Numbered from the stretch's first letter, positions 39,786 through 47,500 are shown. The stretch: 64,000 nucleotides of DNA from Gymnothorax reevesii (GCA_029721435.1 CM056583.1:87931620-87995619); one strand, 5' to 3'. Notes: generated from the sequence alone by a model not told the origin. Program-made: numbers and translations.

Positions 39786-39817
<32 letters not shown>

Positions 39818-41533
39818 AGCCCACACCTGCTTAGCTTCAGCCAGAAGCAGATCGATCGAACTATGATACTGGATTCTTCTAAAATGAACATTCTAATGCT
39901 GGTACAACAATTGTTGCTAGTGGATAAAAATTTTTCAGTTTCTAGGAACAAGAAATTCAAAAGGAAAAAAAAGAAAAAAATGCGGGAATGCTAGTCCACT
40001 AGGTTGGCATCCGTTGGTACCAATTACGTCAGGTTTGAAATGTCCACGTGATAACTGTATCCGATTTGAGTTTTCTACCTTGATCGTAACCACAGCATAT
40101 TGAGCTAAATGGGAAAGTCTGCGTTTTTTTAAAAAGGAAAAACGCATTCGAAAAAATTTCAGCCAAAAGATTTTTTTTGGCTGTAATCCCTGATAGTTCT
40201 ATTAGAAACCTCCTGCCTTATACTGAGTAAAACTGACAGTATCATGCAGATTTATAGGGTGTTATTCTATCAAAGAATGGATATGCAAATGAATGTGTGA
40301 TCCATATCACACATAGTCAGTCACACATATCACCATATCACCATAGTCAGTATTTTGACTGCAACAAAATGCTTGATGTTCGAGGCTGTTACTCTAGAAG
40401 ATTGGAGTTCAAAAAATGAACTTGGTGAATATCTTAGCGCCCCTGTTTGCGCTTAGATTTATTCAGCTCCTGTTCAAACTGTGTGCTTTCACTCCGATAG
40501 ACTGTGGCTTCAGCAGAGTTCCAGCGGTGTAGTATCAGTCAGGGTTGGGGTCAAGTCCGTTTTATCAATTCCAGTTCCACAAAAATTCCAAATAATATAA
40601 TTAATAATAATGATAATAATACTCTGTTTCCAAGTCCAATTCCGGAATCGACCCCACGCCTGGCTTCAGCCTCTCTACTCATGCTCAGGCTGCTTATGTG
40701 CGCATGAGAAATGGCTGCTCGCAGATTTATGCCCTCCTCTCTAATTATTATTATTATTATTTTTATTTATTTATTTTTTTGCAACAACCCAGTCAAAATT
40801 CCTCAACCAATAGAGTGCCAAATGTGGTGTTGGCCAATGAAATTACCCCTGCCTCTTTACAAGCTTGTTCCCTCAGCAGTTTATTCTTCAACCCCGTATA
40901 ACCTATGAACCTATATAGGGTTCCATCAAATGCAGCTGCTGTATGCAAACTGGTGGAACTTTGATCCCAAATATGTCTGGCTGAATTGGAGAGAAATGTG
41001 TTGAAAGTGGTGTACAAGAGCGAGATATTTTCCAATTCATGCAATGCTGTGGCCATAAAGACGCAGGAGGAAAAAAACGAGGTGGGGATTATTTCATCGG
41101 TCAACACTACACCTGGTATTGCATTGGTTGAGGAATTTTGACAGGGTTGTTGCACAAATGAATCTGAGCGCAGCCATTTCGTGCACACTCAGAAGCGGAA
41201 TAAGTACGAGTTGAGAGGCTGGAAATCTCTTCAAACCACAACATATCTCAGAAAAAGAATACAATGTAAGCCGAAGCAGAGCAAATGTAATGCTGTCAAA
41301 CTGAAAGACCAAACTCTTGAATAAAGATAATAAAAAAAAAACCCCGGAGCTCTACGAGTTAATTTTTGAGTTAATTTTTGTTTGCCTCCTTCAGAGTCTC
41401 CATTCGCTCGAGGTGTTGGGACGCCTGCATGGTTGTAGACGGAGGGACATCTTTTGAATTCAACGACGGTGCCATAGCGACCATCACCATGAGCGAGGAG
41501 GACCAGCTCCGTACAGTTCTCCTCCGCGAATGA
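10596..41533 (+). CDS. nadk2: nadk2: mitochondrial NAD kinase 2, twelve exons
   Basis: NADK2 phosphorylates NAD+ to NADP+ in the mitochondrial matrix. Exons: 10596-10874, 12601-12689, 16652-16740, 18097-18178, 18641-18724, 20375-20511, 24815-24908, 25126-25221, 27721-27776, 38020-38076, 38777-38900, 41395-41533. All junctions keep frame and have GT/AG ends; they sum to 1326 nt, i.e. 441 residues, very near the human protein. The N-terminus ([20 protein letters not shown]) is basic and amphipathic, as a matrix presequence. The NAD-kinase GGDGT motif spans exons 3-4; [21 protein letters not shown] and CTGTGSKAW blocks follow. The gene is intact despite large transposon-filled introns. No AATAAA was found within about 300 nt of the stop. 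Confidence 0.97.
10893..10940 (+). repeat. Single arm of a hairpin MITE next to the exon 1 donor
   Basis: The sequence (TTTCACACCGGACGCGAAAC then TTTTTCGCACGACAG) matches the arms of the complete hairpin element at 42546-42674. It begins 18 bp after the exon 1 splice donor. Confidence 0.7.
11570..11850. repeat. GCTGGT-rich interspersed repeat
   Basis: Repeated GCTGGT/AGCTGGTTAAACTGG motifs end with the CTGAAATTTTCAGCAGGGAT block. It resembles a common fish repeat with CAGCATAAACCAGC units; the family name is not certain. Confidence 0.45.
12601..12689 (+). CDS. nadk2: nadk2 exon 2
   Basis: Polypyrimidine-CAG acceptor, GTAAGT donor. Codes [20 protein letters not shown] then NVERIVESL. Confidence 0.95.
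13568..13715 (-). repeat. Hairpin-headed repeat with CA tract
   Basis: Reverse complement starts with the hairpin TCCTGGCCCC...GGGGGCCAGG (13677-13709), then GT repeats, CAGTCTGTCTGTCAG and GGGGCCAGGTCTGCTATCTC. A relative of 1958-2050. Confidence 0.6.
13627..13660. repeat. (CA)n microsatellite
   Basis: About seventeen uninterrupted CA units within the hairpin-headed repeat. Confidence 0.9.
13755..15429 (+). mobile_element. ISRm11-like Tc1/mariner transposon, copy 2
   Basis: The ends read GCAACCCCAATTCCGAAATAG (13755) and the reverse, ...ATGGAATTGGGGTTGTA (15429), with inner matching blocks (GTTGAAACTGAAA, AATGAGCTCATTT, ATTGTGAATAAAATCA). It encloses one transposase gene. Same family as 48516-50728. 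Confidence 0.85.
14190..15208 (+). pseudogene. ISRm11-like transposase, frameshifted
   Basis: Starts [11 protein letters not shown] at 14190. Helix-turn-helix part [20 protein letters not shown], then [14 protein letters not shown], later LIWGCISA-type region with stops (14760-14800), [11 protein letters not shown] and [17 protein letters not shown], ending GDATPW. Frames change several times and an A19 run sits at 14226-14244, so no full protein is possible. Confidence 0.8.
15634..15749. repeat. Near-perfect 116-bp palindrome
   Basis: The arms pair around 15691/15692 (GATATTCGAATATTAC at the centre); ATGATTTATCCTCCTTGGA pairs with TCCAAGGAGGATAAATCAT and TATTGACTTCAG with the distal CTGAAGTCAATA. 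Only a few mismatches over about 58 bp per arm. Confidence 0.85.
15781..16385. mobile_element. Non-autonomous inverted-repeat element
   Basis: TIR AGGGGGCCGCCAAGC at 15782 is matched by GCTTGGCGGCCCCCT ending at 16384. About 600 bp, A/T-rich, no coding sequence; it repeats TTCTGTGACA / TTCCGTGAC motifs inside. Superfamily unknown. Confidence 0.7.
16652..16740 (+). CDS. nadk2: nadk2 exon 3
   Basis: Codes [20 protein letters not shown] then [10 protein letters not shown]; the last base begins the second glycine of GGDGT. Confidence 0.95.
16870..17990 (+). mobile_element. Old, heavily decayed Tc1/mariner copy
   Basis: The start (AATGCAAATAAAAACAGAGG..GATTTGGAAACTCTTTT) recalls the TIR of 2527-4117. 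Fragments of transposase survive in shifting frames, for example near 17761-17930 the region corresponding to SPDL...[11 protein letters not shown]...IRQEWKQ. Many stops. It fills most of nadk2 intron 3. Confidence 0.6.
18097..18178 (+). CDS. nadk2: nadk2 exon 4, GGDGT motif exon
   Basis: Completes GGDGT and codes [20 protein letters not shown] then VNTDPER. The GGDGT aspartate is the ATP/NAD-binding catalytic residue of the NAD kinase family. Confidence 0.96.
18641..18724 (+). CDS. nadk2: nadk2 exon 5
   Basis: Codes [20 protein letters not shown] then KFRKGDF; GTGGGT donor. Confidence 0.95.
18725..20374. other. nadk2 intron 5
   Basis: Contains a hairpin-type repeat head at about 19421-19470 (GGAGGCATA...TATCCTCC followed by GTCCGTCCGTCCG) with an A/T-rich tail to about 19900 that repeats a CTCCTCAAAAAC block. 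No gene seen. Confidence 0.45.
20375..20511 (+). CDS. nadk2: nadk2 exon 6
   Basis: Codes [20 protein letters not shown] then [20 protein letters not shown] and TDKRR; donor GTAGGC. Length 137 nt keeps phase with exon 7. Confidence 0.93.
22365..23165. mobile_element. Non-autonomous inverted-repeat element, GTGTATTCACAC tips
   Basis: The left end TAAGGGTGTATTCACACATG mirrors the right end CAAGTGTGAATACACCCTAA. About 800 bp, no transposase. Inner repeats of GTGTTCACAC. Superfamily not assigned. Confidence 0.7.
23525..24468. mobile_element. Non-autonomous inverted-repeat element, AAAGCTGCTGT tips
   Basis: Left TTAAAGCTGCTGTAGCCGAT and reverse complement of the right end (TAAAAGCTGCTGTTAGTGAT) match, followed on each side by TTTTTGTTTT-type sequence. 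About 940 bp, possibly hAT-like. Confidence 0.55.
24815..24908 (+). CDS. nadk2: nadk2 exon 7
   Basis: Codes [20 protein letters not shown] then [16 protein letters not shown] donor. Confidence 0.95.
25126..25221 (+). CDS. nadk2: nadk2 exon 8
   Basis: Codes [20 protein letters not shown] then [11 protein letters not shown]; the last codon (W) is split. CTGTGSKAW is a conserved NAD kinase block. Confidence 0.95.
25773..27351. mobile_element. Foldback-like element with about 300-bp inverted arms
   Basis: Left arm 25773-26076 and right arm 27053-27351 are inverted copies: GACCATTCCATGTCA / TGACATGGAATGACC, TATTTAACATGGCATAACTT and its mirror, AGCTTTGAAACTTTGCATCT and its mirror, TAAGGGTACTGTC and its mirror. 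The interior is occupied by hairpin-headed and tandem repeats. No transposase seen. Confidence 0.8.
26087..26760 (+). repeat. Hairpin-headed repeat with 157-bp tandem units
   Basis: Starts with hairpin GGCTCCTGCC...GGCGGGAGCT (26091-26118), then GTGCGTGCGTGTCTG. Three-plus tandem units of about 157 bp follow; the marker TTTATCTCATCAAC recurs at about 26176, 26335 and 26489, each with GACATGCATCTCA and a TTCAAGGTCA-like motif. A second hairpin of similar type (AGCTCCCACTGCC...GGCACAGGAGCT, 26672-26703) follows. Confidence 0.75.
27721..27776 (+). CDS. nadk2: nadk2 exon 9
   Basis: Codes [18 protein letters not shown] with split W before and split G after. Confidence 0.9.
27777..28899. other. 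nadk2 intron 9, proximal part
   Basis: Contains an A24 run (28298-28321) and flanking sequence (28320-28620) with the look of a decayed DNA transposon, unassigned. No gene seen. Confidence 0.4.
28930..30390 (-). mobile_element. CR1-type LINE, endonuclease and RT part (3' side of DIRS insertion)
   Basis: Minus-strand frames give in order: WVRLIGKHE and CHRPP and MGDLNYPG (endonuclease, 30385-30200), a linker, then RT start at 29520: [44 protein letters not shown] and the motif A block LDFQKAFD near 28990. It is truncated before the catalytic YADD box. The 5' continuation lies at 37201-37850. Confidence 0.85.
30408..30554. repeat. DIRS left inverted terminal repeat
   Basis: Starts TGACCGCCAGAGGGCGG and ends ATCGTTTCTTA; I read it as matching the inverted right repeat 37014-37160 over its whole 147 bp. 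Confidence 0.9.
30777..32245 (+). repeat. DIRS leader: seven about 208-bp tandem units in A/B alternation
   Basis: The anchor GCATAGCTACACC (GCATGGC once) occurs at 30881, 31088, 31295, 31504, 31713, 31921 and 32129, spacing 207-209 bp. Units alternate between a form with TATATGTTTGTGCTGCGCC (1, 3, 5) and one with TTTGTGTTTGTGCTGTGTCC (2, 4, 6); the seventh is a divergent end unit. The real repeat is therefore a dimer of about 416 bp. Confidence 0.9.
32265..32665 (+). repeat. DIRS leader: second tandem array, about 122-bp units
   Basis: GGTATAGG(C/T)AGCGTACGCGC begins at 32265, 32388, 32510 and 32632 (123, 122, 122 bp). Units share TTGTCC(A/T)TAGCGTTCGCGC and ACCAGCTGGGTTCCTTAC. The last unit is cut short about 80 bp before the gag ATG. 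Confidence 0.9.
32748..34056 (+). pseudogene. DIRS ORF1 (gag-like), broken
   Basis: ATG at 32748 opens [20 protein letters not shown] with a Cys-rich CxxC...CPAC cluster (residues 7-27), probably nucleic-acid binding. The frame carries TAG at 32982-32984 and TAA at 33267-33269, continues with [16 protein letters not shown] to 33532, then shifts to the frame 33556-34056 ([18 protein letters not shown], an arginine/proline-rich tail). The end overlaps the pol frame. Confidence 0.8.
33803..35688 (+). pseudogene. DIRS ORF2: reverse transcriptase, RNase H, methylase-like
   Basis: [32 protein letters not shown] (motif A), [25 protein letters not shown] (YLDD catalytic box) and the GIAL block, up to about 34910. 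A frameshift near 34910 moves to the frame ending 35685, which holds [10 protein letters not shown], RNase H ([17 protein letters not shown]) and the [17 protein letters not shown] block typical of the DIRS methylase-like domain. Order RT-RH-MT matches DIRS1-group elements. Confidence 0.9.
35760..36836 (+). pseudogene. DIRS ORF3: tyrosine recombinase
   Basis: The N-terminal core-binding part reads [20 protein letters not shown] (about 35835), frameshifts lie around 35990 and 36160, and the catalytic part is open from 36201 to 36833. Visible catalytic residues are R in [11 protein letters not shown], HxxR in [12 protein letters not shown], and Y in [10 protein letters not shown]. It would integrate the circular DNA intermediate without target duplication. 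The recombinase replaces the DDE integrase of LTR retrotransposons. Confidence 0.9.
36872..36968. repeat. DIRS internal complementary region
   Basis: Left half (TTTAAGCACCGCCC ... GGGATGAAATAGAA) is the reverse complement of the element's left end 30391-30441. Right half (CGAAAGTTACGAATGTAAC ... ATGACCGCCAGAG) is the reverse complement of its right end up to 37200. It lies just after ORF3, the classical place. Confidence 0.92.
37014..37160. repeat. DIRS right inverted terminal repeat
   Basis: Inverted match to 30408-30554; begins TAAGAAACGAT and ends CCTCTGGCGGTCA. Confidence 0.9.
37201..37850 (-). mobile_element. CR1-type LINE, ORF1 end and endonuclease start (5' side of DIRS insertion)
   Basis: Minus strand gives [20 protein letters not shown] (about 37770-37700), resembling the Asp-x-x-His end of the SGNH/esterase domain of CR1 ORF1, then the endonuclease start [45 protein letters not shown] (37460-37260). 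It runs straight into the DIRS insertion at CEDI. Confidence 0.8.
38020..38076 (+). CDS. nadk2: nadk2 exon 10
   Basis: Codes [18 protein letters not shown]. The GTGAGT donor at 38077 is chosen because it keeps phase ([11 protein letters not shown]) with exon 11; the nearer GTGTGA would shift frame. Confidence 0.85.
38077..38776. other. nadk2 intron 10
   Basis: Holds the inverted-repeat element 38277-38583; otherwise nothing recognised. Confidence 0.5.
38277..38583. mobile_element. Short palindromic MITE
   Basis: Ends GGGCAATTCCAGC and GCTGGAATTGCCC; inner arms also mirror (GACTAAACATTCTTATTTT, CCATAACCATAGGC). About 307 bp, most of it inverted repeat. Confidence 0.8.
38777..38900 (+). CDS. 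nadk2: nadk2 exon 11
   Basis: Codes [20 protein letters not shown] then [26 protein letters not shown] donor. Confidence 0.96.
39430..39862 (-). repeat. SINE with 5S rRNA-derived head (SINE3-like)
   Basis: The reverse complement of 39795-39845 reads AAGC-TAAGCAGGTGTGGGCTTGG then AGTACTTGGATGGGAGACC, the 5S rRNA internal promoter region. The body continues with GTCTTTCGGATGAGACGTTA and a GTGTCATGGCTAAA block toward 39430. This is a 5S-headed SINE, not a working 5S gene. Confidence 0.75.
40781..41153. mobile_element. Non-autonomous element with GCAACAACCC tips
   Basis: TIRs of about 32 bp: GCAACAACCCAGTCAAAATT at 40781 mirrors AATTTTGACAGGGTTGTTGC ending at 41153, both followed inward by CCTCAACCAAT. 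373 bp. Its core contains the shared repeat 40900-41070. Confidence 0.85.
40900..41070 (+). repeat. Shared core repeat, copy 1 of 3
   Basis: GGTTCCATCAAATGCAGCTG, TGATCCCAAATATGTCTGG and AATGCTGTGGCCATAAA occur in the same order at 47585-47830 and, inverted, at 59290-59575. Confidence 0.75.
41395..41533 (+). CDS. nadk2: nadk2 exon 12 with stop
   Basis: Codes [20 protein letters not shown] then [20 protein letters not shown] and VLLRE-stop (TGA 41531-41533). Matches the conserved C-terminus of NADK2. Confidence 0.97.
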
Positions 41534-41854
41534 ACCCAGATCCTCAAACTCGCCCCCACACCGCACCAGCAAATCCGACCACGGGACCCTGTCCCAACTG
41601 CACTATGGAGCCGAGTCCCTGCCTGAACTCGAAGCGTTTCAAAGTAATTCGGGGAGACGGAAAATAACCGCAGTCATCGCCCCGTGCTTCACTGGGGAAG
41701 TGGCGGTGACCCTCTATTTCAATGTGGCAGTTCATTCTTATTGGTCGTCGCTAAAGGGATTCATCTTTGGTCTGTAGACTATTTACATTTTCTTGCTTTT
41801 AGATGGGACTCAATCAATTGCTATTCCATCTCCGGGTCTGAGGGGATCGGGTAA
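41534..41854. other. nadk2 3' flank
   Basis: Presumed 3' UTR and spacer. No AATAAA signal was found here, so the transcript end is not set. Confidence 0.3.
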
Positions 41855-43078
41855 TGCCATTCAAAAGTTTAGGATCACTGAGATTTTTTTTAGAGAAAAA
41901 GACACTTAAGTAATATTGTTGCATACTAGTAAAAATCGATTTAAAAACTGCGAAGACTGTAATGATGTTAAAAATTTTGATTACTCAAGAAAATTCATGT
42001 GGTTCCAAAGTAGCCTTTTATTTCTCGCAGCCCTGTTTTCAGCAACTATTACCGTTATTGTATTAAACACGCGGTCAGATTATCTTAAAGTAACTGCACT
42101 TCCTCGAAGAGGTAATGTTTTCACTGGCGTTTGTTCATTCATTCAGCAGTTAGCAAGATATCTCAAAATTTCTGAATGGATGTCAGTGAAATTCTGCTTG
42201 TTGGTTTTGGCAAAGATCCGACTCATTCTTGATCTAGGATCTGAAAGCATTCCTTTGCGCATAAGGAGCATATAGAGAATGTGACGCTGACACCCACATC
42301 AGCATTCGGGCTAGTAATTTCTACAGGTACCTTTTGCAGGATAAATCCAAATTCAACTTCCTTCACCCACAATTTCCTCAACGTCTGAGGTCTTGTGCTC
42401 TCAAGTGCTTACAATTGGTGCTGCTAATGTGCTGTTTTGGAGCCGGAAAGGTCTCTCCCGTTGCATTAAGTGCAGCGAAAGTGAAAAACATTTGTCCGTG
42501 GCAACGTTATCAGCACAAAAGGAAAAACGGAAATGCCTCTCTCCTAAAGCTGCTTTCACTCCGGACGAGAAACAAATTTTTCGCACGACACTGTCGTATT
42601 CGCAGCTTTGCATTGACTTTGAATGTAATCTGTCGTGCAAAAAATTGTTTCGCGTCCGGCGTGAAAGTGGCTTAAAAGTTGCCAATTTCTGTTTTTCTTT
42701 TTCTTTTTTTTTTTTTTGCCCCCCACCCCCCTCCCCTTGACACGAAGGCTATTGTTTGGATTAAGTTGCCCAGAAAAATCAAGATTTCCTTAAGAACTGG
42801 GTTTAGTCAGGACAGAGAAAAATGGCCTGTATGCTGTAAAAGAGTTCAAGTACGTTAGAGTCTCTTGTCTGACAAATTGATGGTTCTCAGCTGGAAACTG
42901 CATTGAATAGTATCTGCCAAACACCAGCATGTTACTGTAAAGAAACCTCTCCTGGAAGCAACATTTTTTAAATAATTTCAAAAAGTAATGGGAATTTTCA
43001 GCAAAATCTCTCGGCTCCATTTTTCTAAACCTACGTAATGCAACCTCAGTGAATAATTCCTAACTTTTGAATGGTATG
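41855..43078. mobile_element. Inverted-repeat element with nested hairpin MITE
   Basis: Left tip GCCATTCAAAAGTTTAGG and right tip (reverse complement ACCATTCAAAAGTTAGGA) match weakly beyond about 20 bp. This tip sequence is common in fish non-autonomous DNA elements, possibly hAT-like. No transposase seen. Confidence 0.55.
42546..42674. mobile_element. Hairpin MITE, complete, about 129 bp
   Basis: Arms of about 45 bp: AAAGCTGCTTTCACTCCGGA...TTTTTCGCACGACA against the mirror TGTCGTGCAAAAAATTG..CCGGCGTGAAAGTGGCTT. One arm also occurs at 10893-10940. Confidence 0.8.
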
Positions 43079-43835
43079 ACATAACTTTTATGTAATATGC
43101 TTGAGTTCATTTTCATGGGAATATTTTGGCACAGGTCATTTTTCAGTAGGGATTAGTCCTCAGGGCCTCTTGGGCTCTTTGTTCCTGGAATTTTTGTCCC
43201 CTCAGAATTTTTGTCCCCAGACTCTTCGACCCCGGATTGGGCATCCCTAGTAATGCTTTGCCCTCTTCCTGCATTATAACCCTGACCCTGAACCTATCCG
43301 TTATATCATGGCAATCTGTAGGTTGTCCGTCTGTCCATCCGTCTCTCAATGGTAGCACATTTTGATATCACTAGGAGAAGAAAAATCTGGGGACGAAGAG
43401 TCCTGTAAGCGTCCTTAGGTACTCATCCTTTTGTTTTAGAGCTTCAAGAAGACATTGATAGCATTAGCGTATGTGCTTGTCACTTTATCTTATGGGAGAT
43501 GTATTTAAATGGTCCTGGATCCCTTGAAGCAAAAAAGAAATCCAACCAAAGCTGAACCTGATTGGACAATTTCACATATGGAAACGAATGGCATGTAATT
43601 TACTGGACTGTAAGTATTACTAGTGCACTAGTCAGTCGGCAGACAGTAATGGGAGCATATGCATACAGGTGACAAATTAATGGAAAAATCAATATAAATG
43701 GTCTCAGCGAGGTGCTTGGCTTCCATAAGCTGCCAGATCAGGTTCAGCATGTCTTGGAGTAGTCAGCAAGTATTGAACTTTACTGGAGGGATGGATTACC
43801 TTCATTTCAATAAACTATTCCCTCATTTAGGTGTT

Positions 43836-44102
43836 TTAATCTTGGTGATGGGCAGCGCTGTGTAACACGTTCCAAAAAATCTCCCGTATGAGTTGAGTTT
43901 GTTGAGGATCTGGTGACTGTGAAGATGGTGGCGTTTGCTTCAGGTTCATTTTCCTGCTCATAAAACCATCGTCTTGGAAGAGCCCACTCCCCTCATGGAA
44001 GAGATGCTTAGTCATAGGATATAAAGATGTTCCCACAGAGAACCCAGTCCAGGCCAGGAAAATGAACAGAAACAGATGCCTTTGCCAGGTTTGTCCACAC
44101 AT
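43836..44102 (-). pseudogene. Tc1-type transposase fragment
   Basis: Minus strand HLFHEGSGLFQDDGF, then LKQTPPSSQSPDPQQTQLIR and EIFWNVL, corresponding to the GLFQQDNAPCH and WPPNSPDLNPIEHLWDVL blocks of Tc1 transposase, with shifts. No TIRs located. Confidence 0.6.
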
Positions 44103-46800
44103 TTATTCTGGGGTTTTTACTTTGTCACCTGTCTTTGGCTACGTCATTAACATGAAAATACATTCTCAGAAATTTTTATTTTTTTTTTCTAAAAAGCAGA
44201 TGCATTATTCGTCTCATTAAAAAAATGAGAATGCATGTTAATCCCCAACCTGGCTTTTACATTTTCGATTCCATGTATGCGCTTTACATAACAAACTAGA
44301 AACGAGGTACAGCTCGACGTAAAGCGTTGATCGCCATGTCTCTGCCTCGCATTGCCTAAGCTGCCCTTAAAGTTGATCTTCGGCCCTCAAGTACAACTGA
44401 CCTTGTTTTTTGTCTTGATAACCCCTGAAACCGTATAAACCGTATAAAAATCCCTGCACTCCATCCGGAAATACAGTGCAGAAAAGGTGCTCGCGACGGA
44501 CACTCGCACAGATAACTGGAGAACGGTGTGCCGCCCGCTCACTGTGTGAAGGCACGATTAAATGGCATCGCCTATTTTCCACCTCATTTACAGTGTCTCA
44601 CCATATTGCTGTCAGAAATAATATGAAAATGAAAATCCTTACTTTGAAAATACATCATCTGAAATGCTGCTCCTTTTTTATGCCCCCGTAAACGAAGTTT
44701 CGGGGGCATATAGTTTTTCACCTGTCCCGTCCGTCTGTCTCCGCACTTTGCTATGGCTATAACTTTTGATCGGCTCATGATAGGACTTTGATACTTGTCA
44801 TATGCATTGCTTGTGAGAAGGCATTTCAGATGGGGTCATGACTTTTGACCTTCTGACCTTGACCTTGGAGCATGACATTTGGAGACAAAAACTTTAACAT
44901 GGGTCATAACTTTTCATTAGCTAGTAATAGGCATTTGATAGCTGGCATATGTATTCCTTAGGATCAGGCCTTTCTGATGAGGTAATGAATGTTGACCTTG
45001 TGACCTTGACCTTTAACCTTTGATTGACTCATGATAGGCCTTTAATGGTTGGCATGTGCATGTTATGTACGGGGGCATTAGTGTTTCACAAACACATCTT
45101 GTTTCAAGAAGCAAATGTTTTTATTTTTTATAACAAACAATATCCTCCGCACTTATTTTCAACTGTATGTTTGCACCTTTTGTAACAAATGCCAAATAGG
45201 AAATTCCATTTATTTTTTAGATTCATTTTCAAAAAGGGGCTCTGCTATATTGCTTTAAAAAAAAAAGTCCCTATATTGAAGCATTCTGTAGCCCAAATCA
45301 GGAATGCTGTTCAATTTTTGATTTGTTGTGAAAGGTGCTTACGTGGACTTGTATTCTCAGAGATGCATTTTCATTTTCATTTTAATCCTGTTAGTTATAC
45401 TCTTCCACAATCTAAGCGTGACCTGCGTAAAAAAGTTCTGCCTTTTATATTTACTACTAGTTTCTCGGCAGCATTTTGTAAAACAGGATTATGAAAGCAT
45501 CAGGTTGACTGATCACTATTTTTCAGATTGGGTAGAGTTGCAGGTTTCCCTCTGTACTTATCCAGTTAACTATAATCCTGTGACCCATGGTCATGATTTC
45601 AAGTATTAATCTCACCTGCAGGTGGATGAATATACTTTGGACTCAGAGAGTTAGTAATATGTGGCCATAGAAGGACTAAATGGGGTCCTGTATTTTGACC
45701 CTGAGTGTGAGCTTGAATCTTTTAAGTGGGAGCAGTTTAAGGGAAAGGAGAACCAGGGTTGATTTCTTCGTGAAAACTTGAGTGTATCTGTCTGAACTGT
45801 TACTTTCTTTTGTCTGCTTTTGAGGGAATAATGTGTAGGCCAAACTTCATTTTTCTACGGTGTCATGAAGCAGTGTTGTAATGGAGAAAACCTTTGTATA
45901 GTGTTTGGATGTTCAGAATTAAAAGCAACCAATGACACGCATCACTGGCCTCTGTGCTGCATTTCAATGAAGTTTGGTAATTAAGACTAATTTCTTTTTT
46001 CACCATGCCTAGTTTTACAAGATGCATACAGCAAACCTTTCACCCGGTTTCTAATAGTCCCTGAATACATATCGACATAACAGATCCAATTAAACTGAAA
46101 ATTTTGCATGTTGACTCTAAATAGTCATTGGGTAAATTGGAGCTTCCTTATACCGAAACACTCAGGTTCTAGTACACAGACTTGGAATTAAACGATAGCA
46201 AATTTGCAATATCATCTACTACAGGTGTGTATGCATCCTTGCATTCATACACACACTTGCATGCATTCACATGCACCCAAACTCAATAGCATTTGACCTC
46301 CATAGAAGATTTGTGGGCGGGCTAACCCACAGCACTGAAAAATACATAGCTAACATTTAAATACACAACAAATTGGCCTGAGAAAATCTAGAAAACGTTT
46401 GTCATGCGGTCATTTCTTCAGGTATTTAAAAAATGTTTTACCTGACATTCCCCTATCATGGCTATTTACTACAGTGCCCATAATATGGTTCAGTTGTCTG
46501 CACGGAGGGTATTTTCATAACCATGGCTCCTTCACAGCCGTGATGCTTATAGAGGCTATTAACTAATACTATACATTATCAATCAGAGTCAGGTGTGAGG
46601 CATATGTTGCCTGAAAAGGGATTGACTGATATGGAGGGAGACATCTGATTGGTAACATAATTCCCTGTTGAAAACTATGTATTCGTGAATCGATCGGGGG
46701 AGTCTTCGAACTCTCAACATTGAACGCAATGCTAAAGTATCCTCGGCCATATGGGCATAAGACAAGGAATTACAACATATAAAGGGTTTTGTAACACAAT
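44103..46800. other. Intergenic spacer
   Basis: Holds one hairpin-headed repeat (44680-45108). 45110-46800 shows neither a gene nor a repeat that I can name. Confidence 0.4.
44680..45108 (+). repeat. Hairpin-headed repeat with TGACCTTGA motifs
   Basis: Hairpin TATGCCCCCG...CGGGGGCATA (44680-44710), then GTCCCGTCCGTCTGTC and GGCTATAACTTTTGATCGG. TGACCTTGACC occurs at about 44860, 45000-45010. Ends ACATCTTGTTTC. No coding. Confidence 0.75.
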
Positions 46801-47049
46801 GTGTTTAATGCTTTCGGGCTCAAGAAAAGTTTCAAGAGCGAAAAGGAAGACAGAGGTAATTGTCCAATTTCATCTCGGACCTGCAGGTTAAATGGAAAGT
46901 GTGGAACAGGACGGCTGGGGCTTTACATCGTTTGGCCTTCAGAGTATGAAGTCCGACATGATGCGCAGTCATCAAAATTCGATGTGATGTTGAAGGTGAC
47001 TGAACAGTTTGGTTGATGTTGCTACATCAAATTGTTATTAGAAGGTATT

Positions 47050-47500
47050 TAAAGTAGGTGAAGGGCATGTAGCTTCCATGTCCTTCAGCTTGATTATCCA
47101 GTGAGTTCACCTTATGGATTTGACACAGCTACACTAAAAAATGTCATGGTAGTGCAAAGGGATAATGAAAGTAACACTGTTCAGGAACAATGTGACCTTT
47201 TGACCCCATTAACCAGGTGAAGATCATCCACCTTTAATGTTCTGCAAGCTGATTATCCAGAACATACACACTGTAAATTTTACGCGGCTTCAACAAAAAT
47301 AGTGGATGTAATCAAGGAAACAGAGTTTACAAAGAATGTGACCTTTTGACCCCTTAAAGTAGGTCAAGGTCACCCATCTTCGAACTTGTCCAAGCTATAT
47401 GTCCCAAGAACAGTCCCTGTGAATTTCATGACCCTGACATTAATAGGAAAGGAGTTATTGTCTACACAGACAGACAGACGGACACAAGTTTTTTGGAACT
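47050..47500 (-). repeat. Hairpin-group repeat, minus orientation
   Basis: Reverse complement begins near GTGTCCGTCTGTCTGTCTGT (47485-47460) and contains GGGTGACCTTGACCTAC and GGGGTCAAAAGGTCACATTC twice, with a small hairpin (AAGGGCATG...CATGTCCTT) at 47062-47088. Confidence 0.55.

Larger units (their letters stand above)
38901..41394. other. nadk2 intron 11
   Basis: Contains a 5S-rRNA-related SINE (39430-39862) and an inverted-repeat element (40781-41153). 39880-40780 shows no gene; ATT-rich runs at 40590-40610 and 40741-40780. Confidence 0.5.

Noticed and set aside
39795..39845. A 5S rRNA gene
   Set aside because: Only the internal promoter part matches and it is fused to a SINE body.
46801..47016. 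Small plus-strand open frame
   Set aside because: No similarity recognised, no splice context, next to repeats; too weak to list as a gene.
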